A stretch of DNA of 64,000 nucleotides, from the NCBI GenBank assembly GCA_030248295.1, contig JASANH010000085.1, positions 1 through 64,000 of the forward strand. The letters are read 5' to 3'. Positions 47,436-59,852 of this stretch are shown here, piece by piece. This stretch comes from Mesodorylaimus sp. YZB2_4. Lineage: Eukaryota; Nematoda; Enoplea; Dorylaimida; Dorylaimidae. How positions within the stretch are numbered: the stretch's first letter is position 1; the number at the start of each line of letters is the position of its first letter. The position numbers and the translations under genes are program-made. Under the pieces are notes generated by a model, which was not told the DNA's origin, searched no databases, and was given only the letters and a program-made list of their open reading frames with translations.

Positions 47436-48178
47436 TCGTGGAAGTGGCAGTCTCGGCTTTTCGATTGGCCTTGTGGGCGTTGACGAGGCATTCTTTCTCC
47501 ATCACTCAGTGGGAGCACCGCCTGAGTTTGGACATGGGCGACGCACACGCTAATAATCAAGGCCATTATCGACTCTATTTCCTGCTCTTATTAGTGTTCT
47601 TCTTGAAATCTCTTGGATCTCCGGGATTCAGTGCGTTATTGACCTCTTTTTATAGCTTTCTTATCAATAGCTGGTTAGGCGCGTGGAAAAGGATCCAATG
47701 AACTTGCTCAATAGTCATTTGTCCTGGTAAAATAGCTTTTAATTGCTTATCTCTTACGTATTTGGCATATCAGCAGAAGTCGAGCTATTGCTGGAATAAC
47801 TTCTACCTCTGTGGCAAAGGAGATACAGTAGAGGCCATTTACGACGTGACGAGCCACCATGATTTTTGGTGCCGCACTGTTGAGGGGGGCCCGTACTTGG
47901 GCCTAAACGGAAGCATGGTGTGGGGCCAACAGGACACTTAAAGCGACGATTTAGCGACGACGGTTTCCAAGGAACGATTTATGTGCTAGCCTTTATGAAA
48001 TCGTGCATGCTCACTCGACTTTCACTTGGAAAGCACATAAATGACGTGTGTGAAAGTGTGTACAGATACGGTTTAAATCCCACATTGTACATTCATATTT
48101 TCAAAACAGAGAGAAAGATGACGGAGCGTTTTGATTGATATACGAGAAAGTCTATCCCCAAAAAGCCCAAGTGATATA
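47436..48178. other. Intergenic stretch, no gene seen
   Basis: Short frames only, without splice or family support. Confidence 0.5.
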
Positions 48179-48220
48179 CTCTGCTTAGGGGCCCCTTCAA
48201 AAAGTGGCCCCTAAGCAGAG
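48179..48220. repeat. Perfect 15-bp inverted repeat (hairpin)
   Basis: CTCTGCTTAGGGGCC, a 12-base spacer, then GGCCCCTAAGCAGAG. The arms are perfectly complementary. It could be a small RNA-type hairpin, a MITE core or chance; no host transcript is apparent. Confidence 0.7.
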
Positions 48221-48271
48221 CGGAAAGCACAGTTCCACGTGTTTTCCAGTAGTTCCAAAATGAAATAAGCC

Positions 48272-48872
48272 CTAGAGTGTAATAGGTGTGGATACCTTAT
48301 CTACGCCTATCTGTACTGGTTCAGGGAGATGGTCTGCCTCTCTTAGGCAACTGGTATTGAGTTCCTGGTCTGAATTGCATTCTAGGCGATTCGGGTCTAG
48401 GGTTATCCAAACCAGGACCGACACGTGCGGCCGCCCTCCCAATTGTGAGTCTAAAAACGGCCCTTGTCCGTTATTGGCGAATACACGAAATGTCGTGGAC
48501 CACATTGGCTCTTTCCTGTGGCTACTAAGGCCGTCCACTGGCTTGTCCTGGTTCGCCATAGAATAGGCCAAGAATTTCAAAAGGTGCTAACTAATTTCAC
48601 ATTCAGAGGACGGCACGTTGACCCATGTTTGCTCCGCAGACATTGAATTATACGGTGGTGTTCTTGCACTTGGCCGGTGCACATCCAGCCGTGTAGCGAA
48701 GAAAGGTCGATGTCCCAAGCATTTGCTTCATCTGCCACTTCTGTGTCCCTAATGCACAGCAGATATCCGCCCTCCTTACAAGGGCTGCTAATGAAGTAGC
48801 GGCCTCTGTAGACACCCCAGCGTCTACACTTCGTCTTTCTTCTAAAGCATATAGCATACACGATTTCTGCAA
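48272..48872 (-). CDS. Weak candidate gene, unknown protein
   Basis: Two minus-strand frames, 48861-48577 (GRYFISSPCKEGGYLLCIRD, NAWDIDLSSLHGWMC) and 48580-48272 (RPHVSVLVWITLDPNRLECN). They can be joined in phase through a possible small intron (GTTAGC to GAACCAG). The composition looks protein-like and cysteines are spaced evenly, but there is no start, signal peptide or family I can name. Confidence 0.25.
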
Positions 48873-49335
48873 GGTCAGGAATATTCTACATTCCTTCTAG
48901 CTTGAGCTCCATTCCCTCAAGCTGTTTCGTAGCGGGGAGGCTACTTTCCTTCACCTTCAAAAGGGAGGCATCAAAAGTTATCGATCGATCACCCAACTAA
49001 GAACATCTAAATGGTATACTTTTCGTGTGAACAATCAGGTATACCGTACCCCGTGATTGCTTTTAAGCTGTCCTTTCAGTCCTTGGGCCAGTACCTTGAC
49101 GTTGACATTCTCTGGCATGAATGCAATGTGTAAGTGACTGCACTGCACCTTCTTAGTGCAATATACATTAGTGCCAGTACAGCTCAACGACGTCATCCGA
49201 GAGCACACTGTTATCGCTAGATTTACTGAGATCGACAGCTGCATGCGTCCATAATACAAAATGTTTGCGAGGTGGAGTACGTAGCTCCGTCCACAAACAC
49301 ACATATAGCTGAGGTGAGAAAGAGGTGGGCCTTCT
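48873..49335. other. Intergenic stretch, no gene seen
   Basis: Downstream of the orphan receptor. Nothing is supported. Confidence 0.5.
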
Positions 49336-51072
49336 CTACGGCATGGGCAGTTGTAAATGACGGGGCGCGCAGTCTATAGCTGGCAAGTGTAGAGGACTTC
49401 TAGCTGGCTGTTGGCAACAGGAATCGGCAATTGATGTGCTCGGAAGTCCGTGGTCACACCCTTGATGGAAACTTACAACACCAGCGTTGGTCGGGCATCC
49501 ACAGCGTATAGTTGGCGGGCTCATGCTGAGTGGGGTCGTCGGTGTACATGGCTCAATTACACTTAAGGATCGAACTGATCGCTCTTTAAGTGAATCATCG
49601 CAGTCGCTGTCACTGCAGTAATTGCACAAGCTGTCATCGTCGTCTTCAAAGCTGCGATATACTTGCACCTGAAAGAAGATCTCGTCAAGGGTGTCATACA
49701 GTCAGATCCCATTTAACACAGGTCTAACTTAAGTCTATTGCCCCTTGCTTAATTAAATAGAGTTCCAAATTAAAAGCGGGCAGAGAATGCCGTAAGAAGA
49801 GTTTACAGCGCTCATGACTTCGTTTTCCCAATTACTATAAGCCACCCGTTAAGGCCTTTCTCCCAGAGTGGTCATCGCAGTATTATGTACCTGCACGACA
49901 GGAACGGTTCTTCTCCTCGGTGGCATAGTAGCCGGCTCATGATCGAACGGCGCACCAGCGTAGCGCCGCGAATGTATGGGTCCCAGCGGGCCAACAACCA
50001 CGGCCGCTCTATCCAGTGCTTCGGCATCGAGAGGTGTCACACGATTCCCTCCTCCTCCTCTTCGGCCACCCCGGGGCGACGAGGCTATGTCCGGCTGCGA
50101 CCGACGGACACTTCCTCGACTCCCTCTGCAGGAATGGCGACTGCCCACACTCCCTCGACTATGACACCGACGGCTAATTCTTACGAAAGAAGTCGCACGC
50201 GCTTGTCGACGTGCTCCTTCAATGCGAACATAAATCTGAAGTGTGTGGGTAAGGGCCCGAAAGTACAGCCACAGAGCGAGAATGTCAAAGGCAATCAACA
50301 AGAGGAGAATGACCATGCCGTGCCACGGATGCATTCTGCTTGTCAGTGCAGCAGCCACTGCCACGGTGACCAATTTGGCCCCCGCCAACAAAAGCTGATT
50401 TCCCAATAGCACTGACCAGCCCTTGCGCAAGAGCAAAAGGTCTTGAATGGGATCTTCTGTGCCCTCTGGTTTCACCGTTTTGGAACTACCGTGAGTAGTG
50501 AAACGATAAATGACCAGCACTCCTGAGAGGAGCAGAAATGCTGCAGATAAGGTCACGCAGACGGTCAAAAAGCGCATGGAGTCGTCGGTATCTTCGCATT
50601 GGAATACGATATGTTCGACAGAGAAGGTGTAGGCGCAGGCTTTGTTCATCACCAATGCACTCAAACCCGCGGCCATTATCCAAACACAGACCACAGCAAT
50701 ATTCGATATCCACGATGCTCCTTGTCGCTTTGAGTCGTGCTCATACAGGAAATCAATTTTGAGGACGCTCAATAAGAATATGTGCAAAATTGAACCATAG
50801 TGAGTGGCCACGGCCACCCATCCGGCTGCCGTGTGGATAGCATGGCCATAAACGGGTGACCCAAAAAGCAAGGACGGAGCGACTTCTGCGCAGTAAAGAA
50901 ACAAATTGGATCCGTAGCATATCGCCATTGAAAACGCCGCTTTTGTCGCAGTTCGATACCGCCATGCTGGTCGAGCATTTTCGAAAAATGATATTACTGC
51001 TGTGGCGATCAGAATGGCGACCCCGGCCACGGATACAACGAGAACACAAAATCCAGCTACGATATTTATCAT
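49336..51072 (-). CDS. Orphan seven-helix receptor with an Arg/Ser-rich tail
   Basis: Exon 1 (51072-49891) holds all seven helices: VAGFCVLVVSVAGVAILIAT, AAFSMAICYGSNLFLYC, WVAVATHYGSILHIFLLSVL, ISNIAVVCVWIMAAGLSALV, FLTVCVTLSAAFLLLSGVLV, LLLAGAKLVTVAVAAALTS and MVILLLLIAFDILALWLYF. There is no DRY, CWxP or NPxxY, so it is outside classic class A; it resembles divergent invertebrate chemoreceptor-like proteins. The tail is rich in Arg, Ser and Gly (SRHSCRGSRGSVRRSQ). At VVQ|GTACAT a phase-0 junction to a TTTCAG acceptor at 49669 adds an acidic, Cys-rich exon (VQVYRSFEDDDDSLCNYC). Without that splice the protein ends at 49849. Ligand unknown. Confidence 0.65.
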
Positions 51073-51866
51073 AATTGCGGATAGATACTTTGAATTTGAG
51101 TGGCACGATCAGTCAGCGATGCTGTATATATATGGCTATTCCTCACAGCTTGGAATCATTTCAGAAAGGGCCTATGTCTTCTAGCAGCTGCGAGCAACAC
51201 AGAGATGGGCGAGAGGAGTGCTTTCCGCTCCGATGAACTGTGGGCACAGTTGGGGTCCTCTGACATTCACTCTGCCTTTGAGTAAATAGCCGCGTTTCTC
51301 GATAAACCTAGAATAGTCTAGGATGTACAAGAAAGTGCCACCGGGCGCACTCATTAACCTAGAAAACGGTGACGTTTGCAGCTATAATAGTTCTTATCAC
51401 GTGGATGGTTTGTACGTAATTTGTGTTTGGGGTTTGACGTAAATGAGTCACGAGTTGCCTCGTGTCTTGCGTCTTGGCTGGTATAGCTTGGCTCGCTGTC
51501 ATTTTGAACTTGCCCCTAATTTAGTCATAATTTACGCATGTTGAATGCAATTTTCTCAGGATGACCGACTGATACGCTAAAGGGTCACATGAAAGTGTGA
51601 TTATTGACGTCAAATGGTCATATGATAGAGCTACGTGTAGTAAACAGTATACAATGGTCAGTCACTATTCACAATACTTGGCTTGACCACCTACAGTAAA
51701 AAGGCGTGGGGTGTTAATCAGATACAGTCCAACTTTTACTTCCTCTTCAACTTTTGTGTAAGCACGTTTTCTCACGTCCCCCAAGCATGTGGGGAGACGT
51801 GGATCTGCTCAATACACCCCAAGCAAACTGAAGAAGCATCCTTACAGTTGTATTTTTAATCAGCCA
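51073..51866. other. Intergenic stretch, no gene seen
   Basis: Promoter side of the orphan receptor and 3' flank of the first LAPTM-like gene. No coding region is supported. Confidence 0.5.
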
Positions 51867-53349
51867 TTAGCTAGTCTCAATAAACGAAGACCAGCGGGAT
51901 GAATCGCTGCTCGTTGTCAAACTTCCAGAATCGCTAGAATTAAACTCTGAATCGAATATCGGTTCAGGAATATAGATCTTAATTGGCTGATCAACACTAA
52001 CGGTCGGCTCAGCAGTGTGGTCGTGTTCTGGCACAGGTACGAATAGCTGTGGTTGCGGCCATAGTCCAAGACCAGGTTCGGCCACAAAACCTGTTTCTAT
52101 CTCTGACGAATACTCTTCTGCTTTCGAACATGCATCGCAGTCGGTGAACGTCTCCTCATAACCGTAGGGTAAGTCGTCATCGATAAAGGCATTATTGTCA
52201 TTATTTTGTTCCGGGTCATAAGGATCAACCACCACGCCTTGAATATCGTTCGAGAGTGGATGGTCCGTTACGCGTGAGGCCGCAACCTGTTTGGCGTTGC
52301 GATTCGATTGGTTCCCAGAAGTGAGGTCTGCTTGAGAAAGATCAGGTTTGCCAGAGCCACAGGTGAGGTGCATTGGTGGAGGTGATGGCACAGGTGCAAA
52401 TTGAGAGCTGAAAGACGGGGTGCTGCTGGTGGCAAACCCACTAGATTGGGTTTGGGCCTTCTGAGACACTTGGGCGTTTGAACGGGCTCCAGATGAAAGT
52501 CCTGGTCTCGGAAGATCTTTAGGGCACATTGTAATTGAATGGCCATCACCGGGCTGGGACTCAGAATCTTGGCTTGACTTGACCTGAGGGCATTCCAACT
52601 GTTTCGGCAGCACAGTAGTCGTGGTAACAATTATCGTTGTTATTCGTGCAGGGCTGGACTGCTGATGGGCCATCTTCTCGCTAAGATAGCGATGACATCT
52701 CACCACAACAAAAACGAAGAAGCATTCCAATGCAACAGCAATCACAAAGATTATGCCGACAGCAACCATCTCGTCTTGACCACTATACATCGTTCCATCC
52801 TCGTTTTGAAACGGATAGTAATATAAGGGATAGGAGGTCGTGTGACTCGCATTATAAAACATTACAATGGCCCCAACAGCGCAAGCTGCAATTCCAAAGC
52901 CCTAAACGAGGAAGTTTCATCGTCTGTGTCTCCTGGACATTGCTGCCCCATTGAGTCAGGGCTGGTACCCGCCTTTGTTCGGTTCACCTGGCTCCCCAAA
53001 TGGAACATCCCAAAGGATATACCTCTATCAGCTAAGTTTATAACATTTTACTAACCTGCATGGTCAAATGCGGAATCAGGAAACGCGGTCGTCCTTTGAG
53101 CACACCGTACATCATGATTCCAATGCACATGCCGAATCCAATGCTGACCATAATATTGATGACGGATCCGATCCTGTCACTGGCAATGTATCCACCCAAT
53201 ATGGTAACACCAATGCTAAGCAGCATGCCCACAATTTCCACAACGCATACAGTCACAGCCCAGTTCCGAATGTGGCAGCGGCACAGTCTGTATCGAGGGT
53301 CACTGTCATCGAAATAGGCTGCCCATCTTGGGCCACCTTTTGCTTGCAT
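51867..53349 (-). CDS. LAPTM-like four-helix protein 1 (long acidic tail)
   Basis: Two exons: 53349 to about 53056 and 52901-51867, about 442 residues. Exon 1 has YRLCRCHIRNW, TM1 (about 31-53), TM2 (about 63-84) and RFLIPHLTMQ at the junction. Exon 2 has TM3 (GFGIAACAVGAIVMF) and TM4 (VGIIFVIAVALECFFVFVVV). The tail of about 270 residues is by far the longest of the six: Ser/Pro-rich, then acidic, with DPYDPEQNND, DDDLPYGYEE and SSDSGSLTTSSDSS. It has no PPxY. Lysosomal/endosomal location is inferred from the LAPTM family, and the tail has possible tyrosine sorting sites. Confidence 0.78.
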
Positions 53350-54634
53350 ACTTTCAGATGGTCAATTTGAAAGTTAAAGTATCACGTTGCCGCTCCTAAA
53401 GTAAACGCAATTGGAGAAGGAATGTTGTGAGTAGTCTGCAAAGAGAGATGAAAAACGGCGTTTTGATGACGAGAACTGGTTCAATAGGGCGCAATGTTCG
53501 ACGTGTGCAAAGGTCCGTAGAAGGCACGTAATCATGTTGTTTGAGAAACACATCCAAATAAGGGCTATTTTCTCTTTCCGCATAATTTCATTTCACTGTC
53601 GTTACGTCCGCTCTGAATTTTCATCAACGAACCTATGTAGAGGTGTTTTGCCCAGGTGGATGGGTGGTTTAGTCCGAGCAGGATGCAAACAAATTTGTCC
53701 AGGTCGAATGATCGACGAAAGGAAGAGCCAATGAAGAATCTTTCATCTCTTGGACGTTTGTTACCCGTTCCACATTAAATGTTGTACGCTCTTTTCATTA
53801 GGTTGATGTTTTCTTGTTAGCCGAGCGGTTCATACATAGCTTTCGTGCTTGGAGACACTAAATTTGAGAGCGGTCAAAAGGCTGCGATTTACATGCTTCC
53901 CGAAGTGCTGCTCCTGTGTATTTATCGCTAACAGGAAAAATTCAGTAAATGTAGACCCAAATCCATTTAATGAAACAGGGCTTACGACGAGAGAAGCTTT
54001 TCCCGCATGACCTCAGAGCACTCACAGGCAGGCTGTCACCGTAACATTCCTGCCCTACCAGAGTAAATGATGATATATTTCTTGCCTTGGCTTCAAACTA
54101 CGATTAGTTTTTGCTCACTTTGCTGCGTCAGTAATTTTGACAAATACTCATTCGTTCCCTATGACAAAATAGCCGCAGGGCGAAGTGTGGGCATAGGCAA
54201 ACATAGTGGTGTATTGTACGTGCCTTGAAAGTAGAAACGGTGAGGCCCACCGGAATCTGGTATATCGAAGATGTAACAGGATTCCGTGGCTGGTAGCACC
54301 TGCTATCCATTGTATTGAGTGTCTTCAGCTATTGCAATTCGTCTTGTCCGAGTTGGCATGACAATATCAACATGCGCGATTATGTAGTGTCTGCACTCTT
54401 ACAATGAATGCCATGCCTATGCCTATGCCTGAGCGAGACCACACAAGCCACCTAATTTCGGACAGTACCAAATGCTTTACATGCTCAATGAGCATGACAT
54501 GGCTACAAATAAATACATTAAGGAAATCCCGTTTTATGCACATCTTTCTTCAAAAACAGGCCACTTCCAGTTTGCCATGCATGGCCAGGAGCCTGTCCAA
54601 AATTAACATAAAGTACCCGAAGAGAGGTTTTGCC
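53350..54634. other. Spacer between LAPTM-like genes 1 and 2
   Basis: No gene seen. A short ATGCC(T/A) run (CCATGCCTATGCCTATGCC) lies near 54412. Confidence 0.5.
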
Positions 54635-55492
54635 TCAAACATGCCCAGTGGCCACCACGTGTGGTTTAGTACTTGACACGGGAACTGATGGTGAGTGTGT
54701 TTCCGGAGAGTAGGGAGGAGGCGGGCTGGATCGATCTTGGTACGAAGGTGTTGGAAGTTCGTTAGGCAATGGTTCAATGTGCACGGAGGCCGTGTATCCG
54801 TTGTCCACTCCAGTATCCATCGATGGGGTGTAAGCGGGAGGGCTTAGAAAATCTGTTGTAATGTATGTTCTATCGTCGCCGAAGTTGAACTCTGGCAAGT
54901 GAATATTCGCTCGAAGAGCTGTCTGTTTTTGGGAAAAATAGTTCATACAACGGATGATCAAATAGAAGAAAAATATTTCTAGTATTGCCCTAACAATCAG
55001 GCATGTTGCGGGTGCCACGTACTGAGTGCCAGCAGGTGCCATAATGACCCAAAGTGCAGCAGCAGTCAGCAAGCAGCCCACTGAAAATGCCTTCAACAGA
55101 AACATCATCCCATGAAATACAAGCACGTATTCCGAAGCCTACCTGAGGCACAGCATCCTTACCTGTATAATGAGATGCGGGATGATAAGGCAGCTGCTCT
55201 CCTTGTGAATGCCATAGAGCATGACCACGACAGCTACTGCCCACAAAATAGCTATCACAGACGAGGAAACAAAAAGAGCTTTGTGCATAGAATGAGTAAT
55301 TATGTGGGAATCATATTCTTTTAGGCCATATTCGAAAACACCAACGAGCAGGAAGACCAAGCCTATTAGTTCCAAAATTCCAACGTGTACAGCCCAATTT
55401 CGAATATGACAACATAAAAATTTATATCGACGGTCCAAATCATCGAAACGACCACTACGCATCGACCAGTCGTGGACACTGGGAATGGGCAT
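54635..55492 (-). CDS. LAPTM-like four-helix protein 2 (two PPxY motifs)
   Basis: Exon 1 (55492 to about 55163): DLDRRYKFLCCHIRNWAVHV, TM1 GILELIGLVFLLVGVF, TM2 SVIAILWAVAVVVMLYG, LIIPHLIIQ. Exon 2 (to 54635): AFSVGCLLTAAALWVIM, TM4 ILEIFFFYLIIRC, NYFSQKQTALR. The tail has SPPAYTP and SPPPPYSP, both PPxY motifs that bind WW domains of Nedd4-type ubiquitin ligases, as known for LAPTM4/5. About 260 residues. The tail is closely related to that of gene 6. Confidence 0.8.
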
Positions 55493-57098
55493 TTCCTCGC
55501 TAATTCTCAGGCTAAACTTTTATTTCGACAGTAACGACCGGTGCGATAACAACTGCGCAAACAAACCGTGCCTACACAACCATATATTCATAGTCAAGGT
55601 AGATCAACCTTTCGCAATCGAGCGAAGACACCAGGTTACGCAAACTAGAAGCAAGTTCCCCTAACTTCAATTCTTTACACCCACCTGCGACAACTTTTTG
55701 AAACACATTTTTTCCCATGTTTGGTAATGCGAAAGCGAACACTCTTTCAACTGGGGTTTAAGAACGCGAAGATAAAGGCAGAGCATCAAACTTGTAGGCC
55801 TTCATCTGACCTAGCAACAGAAACTGTGCCTAATTTTCGATGCCAAATGGCATAGAGATGTCTGCTCACAGCATCTGCTGTTAAAAAAAGGATGAACTGA
55901 GATTGACCCAGTCTTATAAGTACTCTTATTTTCGCCAAAAGCAGGATGCGTCATGAGTGGACTTGACTGGTGCAGTCATCATCAGTCAGGTTTCGAGGCA
56001 CAAAATGCTGAAAGATGTCAGCGTCAGCTGGCCAAGAAACGTATCGTGGTGACGCTCGAAAGTGCGAGTCTTTCGCGAAGCTACATAGTGTATTCATGAG
56101 AAAATGAAAGGAGAGGGCAAAGTTTTCAACTACTTTGAGCTTCAGAGCTGTCATACAAAGAGTAGATGAAACACCAAAGTAACACTCACTGATAACTCAG
56201 CTCGCCATTATCACTGCCATACTTCGACTACGATAGGTCCTTATTATGGAGATATGTGCATGGAATTTTTAACTCGCTGGCTTATTTGCATCTAGAGTAA
56301 TTTTTAAAACTGCAGTTCTTTCACATGCTTTCAAGAGACCTTCATGAAGTTGGTGTAAAATCCTTCAGGAACTGTTGATGCGCGGTTAGAAATCGAGTTT
56401 AAACCTACAAAATGGATGAAAGTTTGGATGACGAAATAAATTTAGTGAAAAGTTGGCCCTCTTATCATTCCGCACTGTGCTTTTCTTACACTGGTAATAC
56501 GTTCCCTCAACGGACATCAAAAAAATTAATCAAAACCTGACAGAAAAGGCGCCTAAAAGGAGGAGGCCAACCAGGTGTACACCGGTGGACTACTGCATAA
56601 AAAAGACTCAATTAATCGAAACGGTGCTTTTATGATTTACTATCAGTAAAATGCCAATCAGATTATAAGGCTTCCACCTTGACCGCTTCGATTGTCGGAT
56701 GAATGGACGCTGATCTGATTGTTCGAAAACAACGACACGTTTCTTACGTGCAGACACGTCAAAGCGCATGGTATCGGAAGCCTAATCTTTGATAATGCGT
56801 TTGAAGCGGGTGCTCAAATCACGCACCGTACATATTGAACAGTTTCTGCGCATAAATAACTGGCCTGCTCAGGCACACCACTGCAAGTTTATTAATAAAC
56901 ATAAACATCTACATGTACGTACTTATGTACTTATGTACGCCCAGAAAACTGGCATAGAATATAAAAGCATCGTAGACCGAATCCCCAGCAGATAAATAGA
57001 AAGGATGCAAAAATAATTACATCGATGATAGTTTCACGTTCTCACTTGCGAAAACATAGCCCAATAACAGATGAGCCTTATACTCGTAGGCCTCAAGG
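55493..57098. other. Spacer between LAPTM-like genes 2 and 3, outside the mobile element
   Basis: No gene seen; short frames only. Confidence 0.5.
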
Positions 57099-58313
57099 TA
57101 CTGTAAATCACTTTAATTTCGTGGTACCCAATTTTCGCGGTTCTAGACATTTGCAAAATTTCGCGGATACAAATTTTCGCGGTTTCTGGCTGACCGTCAG
57201 TCATCAGTACTGGTTTTGCATATGATAAATCTTCCGCTAATACTTCAGAACGTGTAGGAATGTTCGATCTTTTTAAATAACACAATCAGCTCTGTTATAC
57301 CTGATTTCCTCGTAGGAGCTCCAAACATTACTGTAGATGCGTGTAAGGAGCCGCCTGGGTGATGTAGCGGCGAAAGGCGTGTGTCACAGTTTGCTTGGCA
57401 CAGCTGGAGACCATCAGCCTGGATTCAACTCTAGTCATCTGAGAACTCGGTCAAGTTCCCTCTGTGGCTTGCACGCCTGTTGGTCGGTGACTCTCTCTTC
57501 ATCCATTCGGTGTCCATGAACGAGGAGAGGTCTTATGGGGCGAGGGGCGCTCGAATCCAGACCCCTCATGGGGCACGGGCTGGGGTTATCCCATGGAGTA
57601 GCCACTGACATCGCGGAGTAGAGATCTTGCCATCCCGGATGGGCCCTATAGTTGATGGCAAGATCAGGTCAGCTAAGAAGCCTCCAGCCCGCGGGAGAAA
57701 GGACAAAAATTAAATCTCTCTGCAAGGCCAGGATAGGTCGAAAAAATTTGATGTGGAAGGAGCTGTAAACGGATACGCCTAAGCATTCAAAAATGATTTT
57801 ACTCACTGGTACTTGGAAGAAATTCCGAAGAAATAAAAAAAAACTGTAAGCAACTGCCAGAAGTGGACCTCAGGTTGTCAGGGATCAAACCATCGTATGC
57901 TCAATGGGTTCTGAGGGCGCCCTAGATTCCCCAATCCATCAGAATCCATCAAGGATCCACAAAAATCCGCGTGGATCCGTTTCAATCCAGTTGGATAGCT
58001 CCTGGTCAGGTAGGTTGAGACAGAATGTTGTCAGTAGTACTGTTAAAGATGCTCGTCAGTGCATCACTGTATTGATAATGTGACTCATGTCCGCACTGTT
58101 TGGTGAGGCGGCTCATATGGAAACTGCTCCGGGTTGCAGTTCAACTTGGTGTTTTGAGCAGGTGGTTGAAAAAAAGGTAAAACCGAACCTATGCTCTATC
58201 TGAAAATCCAGGTTTTCTAAATAAAAATTTCGCGGGAGGAAATTTTCGCGGTCCAGGCCATCCGCGAAAACCGCGAAATTAAAGTTACCGCGAAATTTAA
58301 GTGATTTACAGTA
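57099..58313. mobile_element. TTTCGCGG inverted-repeat element ending inside LAPTM-like gene 3
   Basis: Left end TACTGTAAATCACTTTAATT then TCGTGGTA; right end, inverted, TACTGTAAATCACTTAAATT then TCGCGGTA. TA lies at both edges. Both ends carry repeats of AATTTTCGCGG. The middle holds a SINE-like unit (57345-57720) and GGATCCAC words, with no transposase. The right end lies in the last codons of LAPTM-like gene 3. Confidence 0.7.
57345..57720 (+). repeat. SINE-like insertion nested in the TTTCGCGG element
   Basis: GTGATGTAGCGGCGAAAGGC (A-box like), CCTGGATTCAACTCTAG (B-box like), and words shared with the area near 24360. Boundaries uncertain. Confidence 0.3.
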
Positions 58314-59091
58314 CATAAGCGGGCGGTGGCGCGGTAGCAGCACCTGTGGTCACCACATTTGGAGCAGATGGTTGAAAATGAGTCCCAGAGGGTTTGAACG
58401 TTGTGGGACAATTATTACCCCAGGCCCCAGTTGGCCCAACAGGAGGAAAAACTGTGGCAGAGGAAGCAGCGGGGATGCCATCGGCAGAAAAGCTTGTGTT
58501 CACGAATTGAGTTTGCTGAGTGGCTGCGGCCTGCTTCTCAGCGAAGAAAAGATATGTTCGCTTGATGATGTAAAAGAAAAACAACTGGAGGGCGGCCGCA
58601 ATCAGAAAAGCGAATCCGTAAGCAGACCCTATGCCAAAAGCTAGGGAGGCGAGAATTATGCAAAAAGCAATCGTCAGCCCCTAAAATGAGAATCCATTAC
58701 GAGACGTTTTCCAAACTCTGACGCAGAAACGACTTACTTGCATAACCAAATGGGGGATCAGAAGGAATCGGTTTCCTTTGCATATTCCAGTGAATAATAA
58801 GACCAATACAATAGCCCAGATGATTCCCAGAACTATACTGGCAATGGATGTGGCGCTGCGAAGCTTTTCTTCTGTGGCGCCACCATGGATATCCTCACCA
58901 TTCTTTCCATTTGCAGCATCAATTATAAGGCTGATAAATTGAAGTATCAAAGAACACGTTTCCAAAATTCCGACAACTATTGCACCATTACGAATATGGC
59001 AGCAGCAAAGTCTGTATCGTTCATCACTGTCGTTGTAACGAGCTGTAACAACTTTAATGTTCGCAGATTGAGGAGAAATTTGCTGCGCCAT
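58306..59091 (-). CDS. LAPTM-like four-helix protein 3 (C-terminal PPPAY)
   Basis: Exon 1 (59091 to about 58738): DSDERYRLCCCHIRNGAIVV, TM1 GILETCSLILQFISLII, TM2 IVLGIIWAIVLVLLFTG, RFLLIPHLVMQ. Exon 2: GLTIAFCIILASLAFG, GFAFLIAAALQLFFFYIIKR, FFAEKQAA, then a Thr/Pro-rich tail ending PPPAYVL. About 240 residues. The PPxY motif lies three residues from the end. The last two codons and the stop (58306-58314) fall in the inverted repeat of a mobile element, so the tail has probably been cut short. Confidence 0.8.
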
Positions 59092-59852
59092 CTTCGCACT
59101 AAATGAGAGTCGGAAATTATTTGCCTGAACACCGCCAGAAGAGTCGAAATCCTTTAATTTATGTGCTTGCGGTGCTGGTGTATTGACGATGTTATTGCAA
59201 TCGTTGTGGGCGTTCCCGCAATGCTGCTTGAAAATTTCTAGTTTTCAATCAGCTCTTGTTGAATGTTCGACGAAAGGAGCTAGAAGACCAGTCATGCGTT
59301 CCTAATGATGTTGTTGGTGTCACAAGTCTGGTGCAATAATTAACATTCACACTCTATCTTGACTGTGTGTGTGATACAGTAATGACTTGCGATCAGTGCC
59401 GCGTTAACTGAACGAGATTCTCAAACGGTGTTGCTTTAGTTCGACTGAAAAAGTTCCCTGAAGACCTAGCTACGTATGCTGTTGACGCGACATAATGCAT
59501 GCTATTTTTAAACGAAAATTAGATAGCACATAGAGAAACGACGCGCATACGCACGCCCACTGAGTAAATACGAGTATGTGGCAATAACTACGTATGCATA
59601 GAGTGCATGCCTACGCATCCTCGTCTCATGAATGTTATTCCGAAGTAAGTTCCGCACTGCACATACAGTATCTGCTAGATCCATACTTATACCCTTGACC
59701 TATAACATGTTCACATATTCATTAATATTCGTGTATCGACGGCACCACAATGGTCGGTGGTATTGGGGTTACCACGCGTTTCTTTCCAATCACTCTGTGC
59801 AAAATACTCTTATTCGACACACTTTTGCAACTAATAGGGCCACCTGTAAAAA
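59092..59852. other. Spacer between LAPTM-like genes 3 and 4
   Basis: No gene seen. Rich in GCATGC/ACGCATAC-type words near 59500-59620, without a clear unit. Confidence 0.5.

Noticed and set aside
49885..50409. 174-codon plus-strand open frame
   Set aside because: Antisense to the orphan receptor tail and helices; low-complexity Ser/Arg composition.
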